Positions 21,401 through 31,399 of a stretch of DNA of 64,000 nt are shown here, in pieces. This stretch comes from Aldrovandia affinis (taxonomy: Eukaryota; Chordata; Actinopteri; Notacanthiformes; Halosauridae): NCBI GenBank assembly GCA_029706075.1, contig JAINUG010000086.1, positions 310,001-374,000 on the forward strand, read 5' to 3'. A program made the translations under genes and the position numbers. The number at the start of each line of letters is the position of its first letter. Within the stretch, counting starts at the first letter, position 1. The notes below the pieces were generated by a model. It was not told where the DNA came from, did not search any database, and was given only the letters and a program-made list of their open reading frames with translations.

Positions 21401-21970
21401 GGCAGGCAATGTCAATGACATCATTCATCATACTGCGCTGTGCAAGTTTCATGTCTGATCATTTCTTTGGGTTTTCGTCCACCCATATTACCTCATTACT
21501 CAGAGGCTGGCATATTATAGCATTATATGCTAGTGTGGTAATGTTATTAATACGCACGTACTGTATGAACAGATAGGGCAGACAAGCGAGAAATCCCCCA
21601 TCACACAAGACTGTTTTTGTGGTTGTTCTGTATTTTACCTCACTCTGAGGCAAATCGTCCAAACAACTATTTGAAATGTAATATGTATCCAGTTCAGTTA
21701 TTTTGAAACTTTTAATTTCAATCAACTTTCAATGAGTAAGCGACCATATTTACACCAACATTACACCACATCAAATTGTGTAAGCTACATGTTTTTTCAA
21801 TAAATATATGTGTGCATATATGTGCACTGTTTTTTTATGTTAAACTTTCACTACAATAACATGGAGTAGGCTACATAATTGGACAGCGTATCACACAACA
21901 ATACTGTGAGTGATTACTTAAGTTGGAGAGACAAGCATCGGAGAGGAGGGACCTTTTGGCAGCAGAGCAT
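18460..21970. other. Unassigned DNA, possible conserved non-coding blocks
   Basis: No gene recognised. Sequence at 20520-20860 is GC-balanced and free of repeats, unlike its neighbours, and might be conserved non-coding DNA or an unrecognised exon. Nothing in its translation supports a known domain. A 26-base segment at 19951-19976 has an inverted partner at 23850-23875. A TG-rich run lies at 21096-21125. Confidence 0.4.
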
Positions 21971-21972
21971 CA

Positions 21973-23136
21973 GGGCCTGTATTCACAAAGCATTTTATCT
22001 TACCACTAGGAGTATTTCTAAATCGCACTAAAACCTTTTAGTTAGGAGTCCCACCTTAAAACCTATTCACAAAGCTGCAAAGACAAACTCATATTAAGGA
22101 ATTCCTAGAATTGTCAAGCTAAGAGTGAGGGCGGGGTTGACGTCGTTGCTAGGGATGACGTTGTGTCTCATGAACGAGCTTACTCAGAATGCCCACAGCG
22201 ATTGGTTGATATAGGGGATGGGTCTCTGCACGCGATTTCAACCTAGAGAAATACAGTTTTTCTGTAGTATTTCAATTCCCCAAATCTCGATGCAGAGTTA
22301 CAGCGAAGAGATAGACAACCATGTATGTATTTTTATACTAAATGCCTTTCTGGGAGGCAGGTTTTTAGAAACGCGACCAAATTAAATACATTTTAAACAT
22401 TAGTAATCTTTCAATTTTTTCTTAAATTAATTCAGGCATAAGACCACCCTAGTTAAATCGCCTAAGGTGTACTGAATCTAAAAATGTATTTTGTGAAATT
22501 TTCGAATAAAGATTTAGTGAAATAACTTCAATTGAAAAACTGAAATTATCATTCATTCAATTCCTTGAGAATAGTTCCTGGCAATTTTTGGTGGAAACGC
22601 CCCTTTGTCCCGTTATTTTTTTTTTTGCTGATCCGACAAATGATCCGATGCACCCCTATTATATTCTAATAAAGATTCTAAAATACAAATGTAGGCTACG
22701 TGTCACTGATTTAACATGAAACCAAGAATACTGACTAGTCAATTGGTTACATGTCTGCATCTCGTAAACAATCAACGGGTATCTATATATAATATATATA
22801 ATATTATATATATGATACCGTCGCGATTGAGGCGGTACCTTTTTATGAGCTCTGTATCATTCAATATCTCCAGTGTTGACGCGATTGCGACAACAGCAGA
22901 TTTTCAGATCGCCGTGAGTAGGTCTTTAGCGACTTAGAAGTCCTCTTGCCTGCTTCTAACTTCTCCTGGACTTAGGAGCTGTTTTTAGCTCTCAAACCCT
23001 TTGTGAAATACTCTTATCCCAAAAATTTAGGAGTCCTAAATTTATGAGTGACACGCCAATTATTTTTCGGACTTGCTCCTAAATTGCGGAGTTAGGACCA
23101 ACTTTTACCCTTAAAATGCTTTGTGAATACGGGCCC
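21973..23136. mobile_element. DNA transposon with long terminal inverted repeats, no transposase
   Basis: The left end is GGGCCTGTATTCACAAAGC then ATTTTA (21973-21997). The right end is its complement, TAAAATGCTTTGTGAATAC then GGGCCC (23112-23136), with one mismatch. Subterminal AGGAG/TTAGGAGT motifs recur inside both ends. It is 1164 bp with no frame long enough for a transposase, hence non-autonomous. The flanks could share only CA, so the superfamily (a GGG-ended group such as ISL2EU/Harbinger-like, or another) cannot be fixed. Internally, 22779-22821 forms an AT-rich hairpin. Confidence 0.8.
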
Positions 23137-23485
23137 AGAAGTGCATCAATGAGACATAGTTAATACAGTAAAAAAAATGTTTTAATATATAAGGCTTTAG
23201 TGTAAAAACACGAACTAAACTAAACTAAACTAACGTGCGCCAAACGTCTTGCTCTTCCTCCTCCCGGACAACTATATTAGTTCCCTAAGAAGAAAAGCAG
23301 TTTTCTCAATAGGAAGCTGATACATACCCACATCATTTTTACTATTTACTATTGTCATGTAATTGTAGTGAAAGCAAGTCTCATAACTAAAATGATATAC
23401 TTACAGTTATAGCTTACATATGATCATATATACGGGTTAAAAACATCTGTTACGGGGCACAGTCACGTCTTGCATACCACCATTA
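23137..23485. other. Unassigned; short (AACTA)n
   Basis: About four AACTA units at 23213-23233. Nothing else recognised. Confidence 0.5.
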
Positions 23486-23489
23486 CAAT

Positions 23490-23612
23490 AGGTTTCCAGG
23501 TGAGATATTGCTGTTGTTCCCTTGTGTAAGTTACCTAACCTGAACTGTTTACCAGTTGCCCTGGAAAGAGCACCTGCTGAGCTAACAACATCCTGTTGCC
23601 TAAATTAAATTT
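23490..23612 (+). mobile_element. Degenerate tRNA/L2-tail SINE fragment
   Basis: CCAGGTGAGATATTGCTGTTG then TTCCCTTGTGTAAG, TTACCTAACCTGAACTG matches the conserved middle of a widespread fish SINE (caggtgggncactgctgttg, tacccttgagcaag). The same block is at 46755-46910 and 53576-53660. Head and tail are poorly preserved. Confidence 0.55.
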
Positions 23613-23614
23613 TC

Positions 23615-24390
23615 CTTGATTTCTTTTAAAGCGAGACTTTGCATTAAGCAAACTCAGAGACAGTTAGGCTCCCATGAAAAATGCTGAATCTTTTAAATGC
23701 CTTCTGTTTACTTGTTTAGTTTTTCTTAAAAATAACCAAGCACCACCTACAATGTACCACATATACATAATGACCAAATTCCAAGCCAATAAATAACAAT
23801 TAATAATCAATAATGAATGTACATCTGGCCATTTTATTTGTAGATAAAGGCTATAGAATCACAGCATTCCACTGAAGGAAGTTTTCAGCGCGTGGATTAC
23901 CAGCTGGTTCGTGCATGTACCTATCTCTTTTCAAACAGAAAGACAGCCCTACATATCTCTCTTGGTTTCAGCTGGGTTTCCGCTGGACGAGGGAGAGCAG
24001 ACCTCAGACCACAGGTCCCCAGGGGTTAATTAAATTCACTTCGGAACCCAGGAGTCCTTCATACCAAAGCCCTGCAACGGTGCACCGCGACTCCACCACG
24101 GTTCACACACGACACATCAGAGACCAGCCCACTAATTAATGTGACCGGCCCTCTCACAGGCCTGGAGGTCAGAGACAAAGTCTGCAGGCTCTCGTATGAG
24201 GTGTAATAAAATATCCATGATGGAATCTTTTTATATTTTATTCTTTGTTTCTTTTTCTTTTCTTTTTTTAAAATCACCTCTGAGAATAGTATCAGGGAAA
24301 ATGCTAGTCAGCATGTCCAATTTTCATATATGTTTCACTTAGTGCTGTACCTATCCTGATATACAGTATATATATACTGTGTATTAATAT
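23615..24390. other. Unassigned intergenic DNA
   Basis: No gene recognised. The inverted partner (23850-23875) of 19951-19976 lies here, and a pyrimidine-rich run at 24240-24268. Confidence 0.45.
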
Positions 24391-24539
24391 ATACAGTGGG
24401 TTGGAAAGTATTCAGACCCCCTTAAATTTTTCACTCTTTGTCATATTGCAGCCATTTGCTAAAATCAATTAATTTCATTTTTTTCCTCGTTCATGCACAC
24501 ACAGCACCCAATATTGTCAGAAAAACACAGACTTGTAGA

Positions 24540-24868
24540 AATTTTGGGAGTGCTGCAGAGATGGGAGTGCTGCAGAGATGTTTGTCCTTCTACCAGGTTC
24601 TCCCATCGCTGCAGAGGAACTCTTAAGCTCTCTTAGAGTGGCCATTGGGTTCTTGGTCACCTCCCTGACCATGTCCCTTCTTGCCCGGTTACTTAGTTTG
24701 GCCAGACGGCCAGCTCTAAGAAGAGTTGTGGTGGTTTCAAACTTATTCCATTTCACAATGATGGAGCCCACTGTTCTCCTGGGTGCTTTCAATGCTTTAG
24801 CAATGTTTTTATACCCTTCCCCAGATCTATGCCTCTCGGAGGTCTATGGAGAGTTCCTAGGACTTCAT
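24540..24868 (-). pseudogene. Tc1 transposase N-terminal remnant
   Basis: Read on the minus strand from an ATG at 24868: MKS-stop-ELSIDLREA, then after shifts APRRTVGSIIVKWNKFETTTTL then RAGRLAKLSNRARRDMVREV, TKNPMATLRELKSSSAAMGE and RRTNISAAL. These are the paired helix-turn-helix DNA-binding domains (PAI and RED) and the GRPAKLS-type linker of Tc1 transposases. The catalytic DDE domain is gone. A 17-bp piece GGGAGTGCTGCAGAGAT is tandemly duplicated at the deletion joint (about 24547-24580). It cannot make an active enzyme. Confidence 0.85.
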
Positions 24869-25191
24869 GGCTTGGTTTTTACTCTGACATGCACTGTCAA
24901 CTGTGGGACCTTACATAGACAGGTGTGTGCCTTTCCAAATCAAGTCCAATCAATATAATTAAGCACAGCTGGACTCCAATGAAGGTGTAGGCCCATCTCA
25001 AGGATGATCAGAAGAATTGGACAGCACCTGAGTTAAATATACAAGTGTCACAGCAAAGGGTCTGAATACTTATGGCCATGTGATATTTCAGTGTTTATTA
25101 TTTATATAAATCTATATAAATAATATATAAATTTATATAAATCTGCAAAAATTTCTACAAGTCTGTGTTTTTCTGACAATATTGGGTGCTG

Positions 25192-26291
25192 CAATCTCAC
25201 ACATCAGAAGTGCTGTCCAGTATTCCATTTATTCCCTCCTATCACAGCCAGAGAAATGTGACTCAAAATCCATTGATAAAATATACTTCTAAAATATGGC
25301 ATGATATTAGAGTAAAGTTTCAAAGTGTCCGTACAATATACAGGTCTACCCCATTCCATTTTAATCCTGTTTTACCCGGGGCATTAAGAGATGGCATAAC
25401 TGGAGACTGGTATAGCAGAGGTATATGCACGTTCGGTCACCTGTACGAGCACGACAAAATGATGTCCTTTGAACAACTGAAATCCTCTCTGGGGCTTCCT
25501 TCGGCACATTTTTTAAATATCTACAAGTTAGAGATTATGTCAGAGTACAGCAGGGGGAGACTTGCCCCTTTAGAAGACTTTCAAATAGATACTATGATGC
25601 AAGAAAACTTAATTCCAAAGGTTTTCTGTCCTTTGTCTATAACAAACTCACAAGCCTTGCAGGTAGCGAAGTTCTTAACGCAAAAGTTAAATGGGAAATG
25701 GATGTTGATCATGTTTTCGAGGACCTTGAGTGGAAGTCAATCTGTGATAGCTCTCAATCATTCTCCTATAACAGTCGACACAAACTCCTACAGTTTAACC
25801 TTATACACAGGGTTTACTTCACACCACAACGCCTCCATAAGATAAATAATAGCTACTCAAAATATTGCCCTAGATGTAAGACTGAAACAGGGTCTCTTTT
25901 ACACATGTTCTGGACGTGTAAATGTTTGGAGCAATACTGGAGATCTATCTTGGATATTACTAAAACAATTGTGGGGGTGGAGATTCCTATCAACCCGAGA
26001 TTGGCACTACTGGGAGATTACTCAGTGTTACCAGCTAACTCGAGGGGCAATATTCGCTTTGTCAGATTAGCCATGATTGCGGCTAATAAATGTATAGCCA
26101 TTCGTTGGAAAAGTGAGGAGCCTCCTAGTGTATCTCTATGGCTTAAAGAGCTCTCGTCATACTTGCCTTCAGAAAAGATCATGTTTAATCTCAGGAAAAA
26201 ACCTTTTCTTTTTGTTCAATGCTGGGGCGACTTTGTAACCTTTTTACAAAACGGAACTTCTTCTAATGTTGATTGCCATGGTCAGACCTGA
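25192..26291 (+). pseudogene. L1 ORF2 C-terminal domain
   Basis: From the truncation point one frame runs LSSIPFIPSYHSQRNVTQNP ... GICTFGHLYEHDKMMSFEQL; after one shift near 25620 (a run of A and G) a second runs MDVDHVFEDLEWKSICDSSQ ... RLHKINNSYSKYCPRCKTET ... GSLLHMFWTCKCLEQYW. The C-x2-C-x8-H-x4-C array (near 25868-25920) is the cysteine-rich end typical of fish L1/Tx1-type ORF2. Endonuclease and polymerase domains are absent through 5' truncation. The ORF ends at a stop near 26289. Confidence 0.8.
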
Positions 26292-26585
26292 AGTTCTGCT
26301 GAGATCTTGGGTGCTCCCTAGGGCTGTTGACTGTGCTTGGGATGGTATGTTTTCTTTTTGTCTTTTTGATTTGTGTGGTCGGGGTCATTCACTGGTCCTG
26401 GTGAGTGCCTAGTGCTTTTGTTTGGACAAACCGTGGATAGGCCGGGTGCACTGCAACATTATATTACATAGGAAGGTAACATTGTATATAGTCTCTGTCT
26501 TTTGTACTGTACTTCTTAATACTTATTATAAATATGTATATATATTTTGTATTATTTATTTATTATTATTCTTTATTTTTTATTC

Positions 26586-26938
26586 CATCCATTATCTAAG
26601 CCGCTTATTCCTGGTCAGGGTCGCGGGGGGGTGCTGGAGCCCATCCCAGCATGCGTTCCGGGCGAGAGGCAGGAATACACCCTGGACAGGTCGCCAATCC
26701 ATCGCAGGGCACACACACCATTCACTCACACACTCATACCTACGGGCAATTTAGACTCTCCAATTAGCCTAACGTGCATGTCTTTGGACTGTGGGAGGAA
26801 ACCGAGTACCCGGAGGAAACCCACGCGGACACGGGAGAACATGCAAACTCCGCACAGAAAGGCCCCCGGCCTGGATTCGAACCCAAGACCTTCTTGCTGT
26901 GAGGCGACAGTGCTACCCACTGCACCACCGTGCCGCCC
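26586..26938 (-). mobile_element. tRNA-derived SINE (GGCGGCACGG group), complete, in L1 3' UTR
   Basis: On the minus strand the element starts GGCGGCACGGTGGTGCAGTG, with A box TGGTGCAGTGGGTAGCAC and B box near GGTTCGAATCC, and ends GGCTTAGATAATGGATG. Perfect 12-bp duplications TATTTTTTATTC flank it (26574-26585 and 26939-26950). Length is 353 bp. The same family is at 56749-57105 (complete) and 29460-29578 (truncated). Protein-like frames over these copies are not genes. Confidence 0.9.
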
Positions 26939-27239
26939 TATTTTTTATTCTTTTATTTTAATTTTATTTTATTTATGTATTTTTATTTTTTTATTTTTTT
27001 GGGGGAGGAGGTTAATGTTTGTTGCTGTTTATATTGATTGTTTTGTATTGATTGTTATGTATTATTGTTTTTGTTGGGAAAAACCAAAACTCAATAAATA
27101 TATTGTTTAAAAAAAAATATTGGGTGCTGTGTGTGCATGAACGAGGGAAAAAATGAAATTAATTGATTTTAGCAAATGGCTGCAATATGAGTGAAAAATT
27201 TAAGGGGGTCTGAATACTTTCCGAACCCACTGTATATAC

Positions 27240-29010
27240 ATATATATATAATTATTATTTTTTTGGGGGGGGTGTTGTGCTGGATTCATCTTCATTTACA
27301 TAGATCTACTTGAAAAATGTACACTATCAGCAGTTATATTAATCATGTTAATAGAAGTTTGTGCATGTTTGTCCTCTTTATCATCCCTTTTGCTTTAGTT
27401 ATGTATACAGTAAAACTAAGGTGCATTTCAGATTTTATTTGCACAAGCAGCACTGCAATTCATTCATATTTAAACTTGAACAGGGGTTGTATATCAATAG
27501 GGATCTCAAGATCCCAAGATTCCCCAGGCGGAATTAAACTTTGATCAGCCCATAAAATAACCTTTAAAAATCAAAAGAGGAAACCTTTTTCCAAAAGAGG
27601 AAATTTGCAATTCTGAAGGTCAATTAATTGATGTGCACGACTTCGGAGTAAAATTGGGAATTAAAAGGGAAAAGAGAGGGGGAGATGCAGAGTGGTACTC
27701 AGAGCAACCCATTCATTACAAGATTCTCGGTCACAGACAGGACAGGATGACTTACTACATTACATACTTCAGTTAAAAAGATACTCTTGCATATGAGCAT
27801 ATTTCTATTCTCCTGAAGATGACACATGTGAAAATGGCAATTTAAAAGAGACAGTCAAAAGTGTTGTTAAAAAAAAGAGCGAGAAGAAAAAGGAAAAAAA
27901 GAAGGCTTCATCATCATGTATATTTTATTGTTCCTCAGAAGAGATGAGCTTTGGAGTGCTGCTGGGTTTTTTCCCCCCATTTTGACAAACCCTCAGAATG
28001 ACTGTAGTCTGATTCTATGAGTGTAATCATGGCTGTCTAGTTTCGGTACAGTACATCCCAGGATACTTACAGGTAAACAAGTGCATTTCTCTCCTATACC
28101 CATAAGTGAGAGAGCAGCTGGACATAATTGATCCAAATCCCAATGTCCTTTGCTTCAGAAAGTTAATTATCCCCACATATGTGCCTCACAGTGAGTAAAC
28201 AAGCACTTCATGAGAGCAAAACGGCACAAGTTATTATGAAAATCTTTTATTAAAAAACACTTTTTTTTTGCACTGGTTATTCAGTTTATTCACTTGCCTT
28301 TTAAGTTTACGAATGCTGTTGCAACCTTACATGTACTTGCATTTAAACTTAAATTTGAAAATTGTAATGCATCATTCAGTGCTGACCACATACCGTATGC
28401 AGATTATCACAGCATAGTGTCATTATTTTCTCTCTTGATATTCCCTATGTTTAGGTTGATGTATTTTGTCCTATGCTCTTCGTAAATAGTGTACAGGTTG
28501 TGACCAAACAAATTTACAAATACCAATGTTAAGTCCCCCATTGGGCTGTTGGGCCATTATTGTTTTTGATTGTTTTACCCCGGGTTTAAATTTGTTGTCA
28601 ACTGATCTGATCTGTGGTTGCTCCCCTGTTTTGCCCTGCACTTCAAGTGAATGCATGAACATCACAATGCTGGAGTGTACATTTCTGCTCATTGTTGCTT
28701 TTTCTGATGAGGTCTTTTCCTTGGACCTTCATGATAACATCACCTCAGATACAGTAGATGGTAAAACATCAGCAAAGATGTTGTCTAGGTCACTGAAGCT
28801 CCTGCGAATCATGCCCCAACAAATCACCCCTCTCTCACTGAGTCACTGGGGTTTCCTCTTGCAGCCATGCTAGCCATAATTATAGACAACAAGGCCTGTC
28901 CAGCATTTTTATACAACTCTATGCATGTTGGGAGGTTATTTGCTTAATTATTGGGTGAGCCTATATTTTGTTCACTACCTATAAATGATGTGTCAATATA
29001 TACATAAATA
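27240..29010. other. Unassigned intergenic DNA
   Basis: No gene recognised. The 115-codon frame at 28526-28873 has no domain. Read on the minus strand the same area (GCAAGAGGAAACCCCAGTGA at about 28863) may be an old DNA-transposon leader, but this is not secure. 27560-28200 is repeat-poor. Confidence 0.4.
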
Positions 29011-29011
29011 T

Positions 29012-29139
29012 ACAGTGGGTTTAGTGGGTATAGAATAAGTTATTGTGTTTTTCATTTGTAATTCATTAAGAATTAAGAGTTTTGCATCCTGAGATCCAGA
29101 TAACACATCCAAAATGATAAAATAACAGAACCCACTGTG
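29012..29139. mobile_element. Short MITE-like piece with ACAGTGGG ends
   Basis: It starts ACAGTGGGTTTAGTGGGTAT and ends AACCCACTGT, inverted ends of about 10 bp of the Tc1-MITE type also seen at 48278-48492. The interior is non-coding. It may be the left tip of the larger mariner relic whose transposase lies at 29592-30330. Confidence 0.5.
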
Positions 29140-29185
29140 ACACCCTCTTGACCAATCAGAAATGAGTATTTAACCAAGCTGTGTC

Positions 29186-29366
29186 TTAATAGGGTGTTGG
29201 ACCACCATGAGCCAACTAGAACAGCACCAATCTACAAAACAGCAAATGATTAAATATCTCATCGAAGAATGGTGTTGCATCCCTTCCAGACACTTGTAGA
29301 ATCTATTCCAAGGTGCATTGAAGCTGTTCTGATGGTTCATGGTGGCCCAACGCTCTATTAAGACAC
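29186..29366. repeat. Imperfect palindromic repeat
   Basis: TCTTAATAGGGTGTTGGACC then ACCATGAGCC on the left pairs with GGTTCATGGTGGCCCAACG then CTCTATTAAGA on the right (29334-29363), and AGAACAGC pairs with GCTGTTCT. This is a fold-back repeat of a fish DNA transposon family. Confidence 0.65.
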
Positions 29367-29382
29367 TTTATGTTGGTGTTTA

Positions 29383-29384
<2 letters not shown>

Positions 29385-29458
<74 letters not shown>
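29385..29458. repeat. (TA)n microsatellite
   Basis: About 37 uninterrupted TA units, directly next to a SINE head. The open frame over it is translated repeat. Confidence 0.95.
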
Positions 29459-29459
<1 letters not shown>

Positions 29460-29461
<2 letters not shown>

Positions 29462-29578
29462 GGCGGCATGGTGGTGCAGTGGGTAGCACTGTCGCCTCAC
29501 AGCAAGAAGGTCTCGGGTTCGAATCCAGGCCGGGGGCCTTTCTGTGTGGAGTTTGCATGTTCTCCGCGTGGGTCCGCG
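29460..29578 (+). mobile_element. GGCGGCACGG-group SINE, 3'-truncated
   Basis: CTGGCGGCATGGTGGTGCAG then TGGGTAGCACTGTCGCCTC, with B box GGTTCGAATCC at about 29517. It matches the first 115 bp of the copies at 26586 and 56749, then stops at a break near 29578. Confidence 0.85.
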
Positions 29579-29591
29579 TGACTAAACAATA

Positions 29592-30330
29592 TACGAATAT
29601 TTATGAACTAATAAGGAGTTCTTGTGAAGCTGTTGTACAAGTTTTGAAATGTTTCATGTGGGATATTGGACCACTCTTCAAGAATGAAAGCCTCCAGTTC
29701 TTTGAGAGATGAAGGCAGTTGAAATGTACTCTGTACTCTACGTTCCGGAACTTCCCATAAAGTAATATAATATTATATATGCCATTTAGCAGATGCTTTT
29801 TTTAAATCCAAAGCGATTTACAGTAGTGAATGCATACATTTTCTGTATATGTGGGCCCAGTGGGAATCGAACCCACAACTTAAGCGTTGTCAGCACCATG
29901 CTCTACCTACTGAGCCACACATAACCACAATAAATAGCCTATATGGGCATGTACATTTTTTCATTTACATTTAAATTTTAGGCATTTATGCTACACTGCC
30001 ACCTGTTAAAGAATAAAGATTCAATAATGTTGAGATCTGGTGATTGGGGAGGCCATGGAAGGTGTTTGACTTCATTCTGGTGTTCATGAAACCACTCTTG
30101 AATCCAATTAGCAGGGTTTATGGAAGCATTATCATCGTTGAATATGGGAAAAAAATATTTTAACATAGCGTGCACCTGTTTGCCTAAAATGGTTTTGTAT
30201 TCCTTAATAATTCCATTATTCTACCATGCAGTTATAATCAGATCTAGTGACTCCAACAAGATTGCTGCTCATAACATCACAGATCCACCACCATGTTTAA
30301 CAGTTGGGAACAGGCAATGTTACACTCAAG
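29592..30330 (-). pseudogene. Tc1/mariner transposase, split by a SINE
   Basis: Minus-strand reading from 30300 gives KHGGGSVMLWAAILLESLDL then, from 30175, MHAMLKYFFPIFNDDNASIN then WIQEWFHEHQNEVKHLPWPP then QSPDLNIIESLFFNRW, and beyond a SINE (29776-29928) LPSSLKELEAFILEEWSNIP. This is the catalytic part of a Tc1/mariner transposase: the second Asp in FNDDNAS and the SPDLNIIE segment with the final Glu. The N-terminal DNA-binding part is not seen. Stops and shifts make it inactive. Confidence 0.8.
29776..29928 (-). mobile_element. Short tRNA-headed SINE with L2-type tail
   Basis: On the minus strand: TGGCTCAGTAGGTAGAGCAT (A box), GTTGTGGGTTCGATTCCCAC (B box), then TACTGTAAATCGCTTTGGAT ... 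AGCATCTGCTAAATGGC, the stem-loop tail of L2 LINEs. Head and tail are directly joined, giving an unusually short SINE of about 150 bp. It interrupts the transposase relic. Confidence 0.75.
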
Positions 30331-30436
30331 AAAAAAAGAGACTGTAACATGTTAAAAGTTTTGTGATGCAAGAAAAAAAACAAAAAAAACTAAGCAATGG
30401 TTCAGAAACTATGGATCCTCTGAAATTTATTTTTTG

Positions 30437-30745
30437 TAAAGGTTATCTTGTGCGCACACTGGAAATGCTATCGCATGTGCAGAAGATAGGATCAGAAATG
30501 TTAATAAGATGGGAAATGTTATCGTGTGTGCATGAGATAACATTTACTGTATGCAGGACCTATCTCTAGTTTATTCAAGGTGTATACATTCTGTAAATTG
30601 CAACATGCCTGGTTATTGTGCAATTTATAGGATTTTATTTAGATCTTGAGTATTTTATATTGCTATCATGTATTTTGAGCAGGGTAGGGTGGGGAATACC
30701 CCAGGTTTGTGTACCTGCTTCTTTTCATATTAATTATGACATGTT
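30437..30745 (+). repeat. Left arm of a long imperfect inverted repeat
   Basis: This runs inward from TTATCTTGTGCGCACACTGG, through GTGCATGAGATAACATTTACT, TTATTCAAGGTGTATACATTC and GGTTATTGTGCAATTTATAG to GTACCTGCTTCTTTTCAT. The segment 32150-32400 on the opposite strand follows the same order. They could be long terminal inverted repeats of a DNA element or two copies of one repeat facing each other. Confidence 0.6.
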
Positions 30746-30781
30746 AGCAAGCTAAGAATTCATATTAAGAACATAAGGTAC

Positions 30782-30957
30782 CTGTTACAGGTATGATATG
30801 CAGACGCCTGCAATGATGTCTATTGCTGTATTACTGCACTGATCTTGTGCGCTAACTATGATTGTTCTTACCTTGTATTAATGCACATCTTGTAAGTCGC
30901 TCTGGATAAGAGTGTCTGCTAAATGCTTAAAATGTAAAATGTAAAAATGTACTATTA
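30782..30957 (+). mobile_element. L2 LINE, 3' end only
   Basis: Nearly identical to the 3' end of the L2 at 58386-59660: GCAATGATGTCTATTGCTGT, CTTGTGCGCTAACTATGATTG, CACATCTTGTAAGTCGCTC then TGGATAAGAGTGTCTGCTAAATG and AAAATGTAAAATGTAAAAATG. This is the hairpin and terminal repeat that L2 reverse transcriptase recognises. It abuts a CR1 fragment. Confidence 0.85.
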
Positions 30958-31394
30958 TTTTTCAAGAATGATTCCAACTTATCCCTAATAATACATTCCA
31001 GCATTTGACATGCGATGCAAGTTAAACTGACAGGCCTACAGTTCCCTGGGTCATTATGGTCCCCCTTCTTATATATTGGAATTATACTACCCTGCTTCCA
31101 GTCATCTGGTATTTCTCCAGTGATTATGGATTGAATGAAAATATCTGTCAATGGTTTATATATAATTTCCCCAAGTTCTTTGAGTACTCTGGGATATATG
31201 CCATCCGGGCCTGCTGCCTTATTTGTCTTAAGTTTTTGTAGTTTTTGTAGTACTTCTACGTCCCTTATCTCAAAGTCCTCCAAAACATTCTGTACCTTGT
31301 CTATACATTTAGGCATTTTTATAACCTCTTCTCTAGTAAAGCACTCAACAAAGTAACTGTTTAGCGTGTTAGCAATATCCTTATTATAAACCAA
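30958..31394 (-). pseudogene. CR1 LINE reverse transcriptase fragment
   Basis: The minus-strand frame reads IANTLNSYFVECFTREEV ... KLKTNKAAGPDGIYPRVLKE ... GEIPDDWKQGSIIPIYKKGD then HNDPGNCRPVSLTCIACQML then ECIIRDKLESFL. KAxGPDGIxPRVLKEL and DPGNYRPVSLTS are hallmarks of vertebrate CR1. It covers fingers and early palm only. The catalytic (Y/F)ADD part is missing where the L2 tail begins. It is open over 155 codons but truncated at both ends. Confidence 0.85.
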
Positions 31395-31399
31395 AGTTC

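Larger units (their letters stand above)
25192..27115 (+). mobile_element. 5'-truncated L1 retrotransposon inserted in the Tc1 terminal repeat
   Basis: AATATTGGGTGCTG lies on both sides (25178-25191 and 27116-27129), a 14-bp target duplication. The 3' end is CAATAAATATATTGTTTAAA plus an A run, as expected of target-primed reverse transcription. The copy holds only the C-terminal end of ORF2 and a 3' UTR of about 0.8 kb, into which a SINE has inserted. Confidence 0.9.
24394..27232 (-). mobile_element. Tc1/mariner element, internally deleted, with a nested L1
   Basis: The outer ends CAGTGGGTTGGAAAGTATTC (24394) and its complement ending AACCCACTG (27232) are both flanked by TA, the Tc1/mariner target. 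The terminal repeat is about 150 bp: CACTC ... CATTTGCTAAAATCAATTAA ... CACCCAATATTGTCAG ... ACTTGTAGAAATTT at 24394-24543. The right copy is split in two, 25145-25191 and 27116-27232, by the L1 insertion. Without the L1 the element is about 900 bp. Only the 5' part of the transposase is kept, on the minus strand. Confidence 0.9.

Noticed and set aside
26547..27110. 187-codon frame across 26547-27110
   Set aside because: It runs through the antisense SINE and L1 3' UTR. The same peptide (MQTPHRKAPGLDSNPRPSCC) recurs at each copy of that SINE, so it is repeat-derived.
28526..28873. 115-codon frame as a host gene
   Set aside because: No domain, no codon signal or splice context. Minus-strand wording hints at an old transposon leader instead.
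29860..29928. Functional tRNA gene on the minus strand
   Set aside because: The head lacks a proper acceptor-stem pairing and is fused to an L2 tail; it is a SINE.
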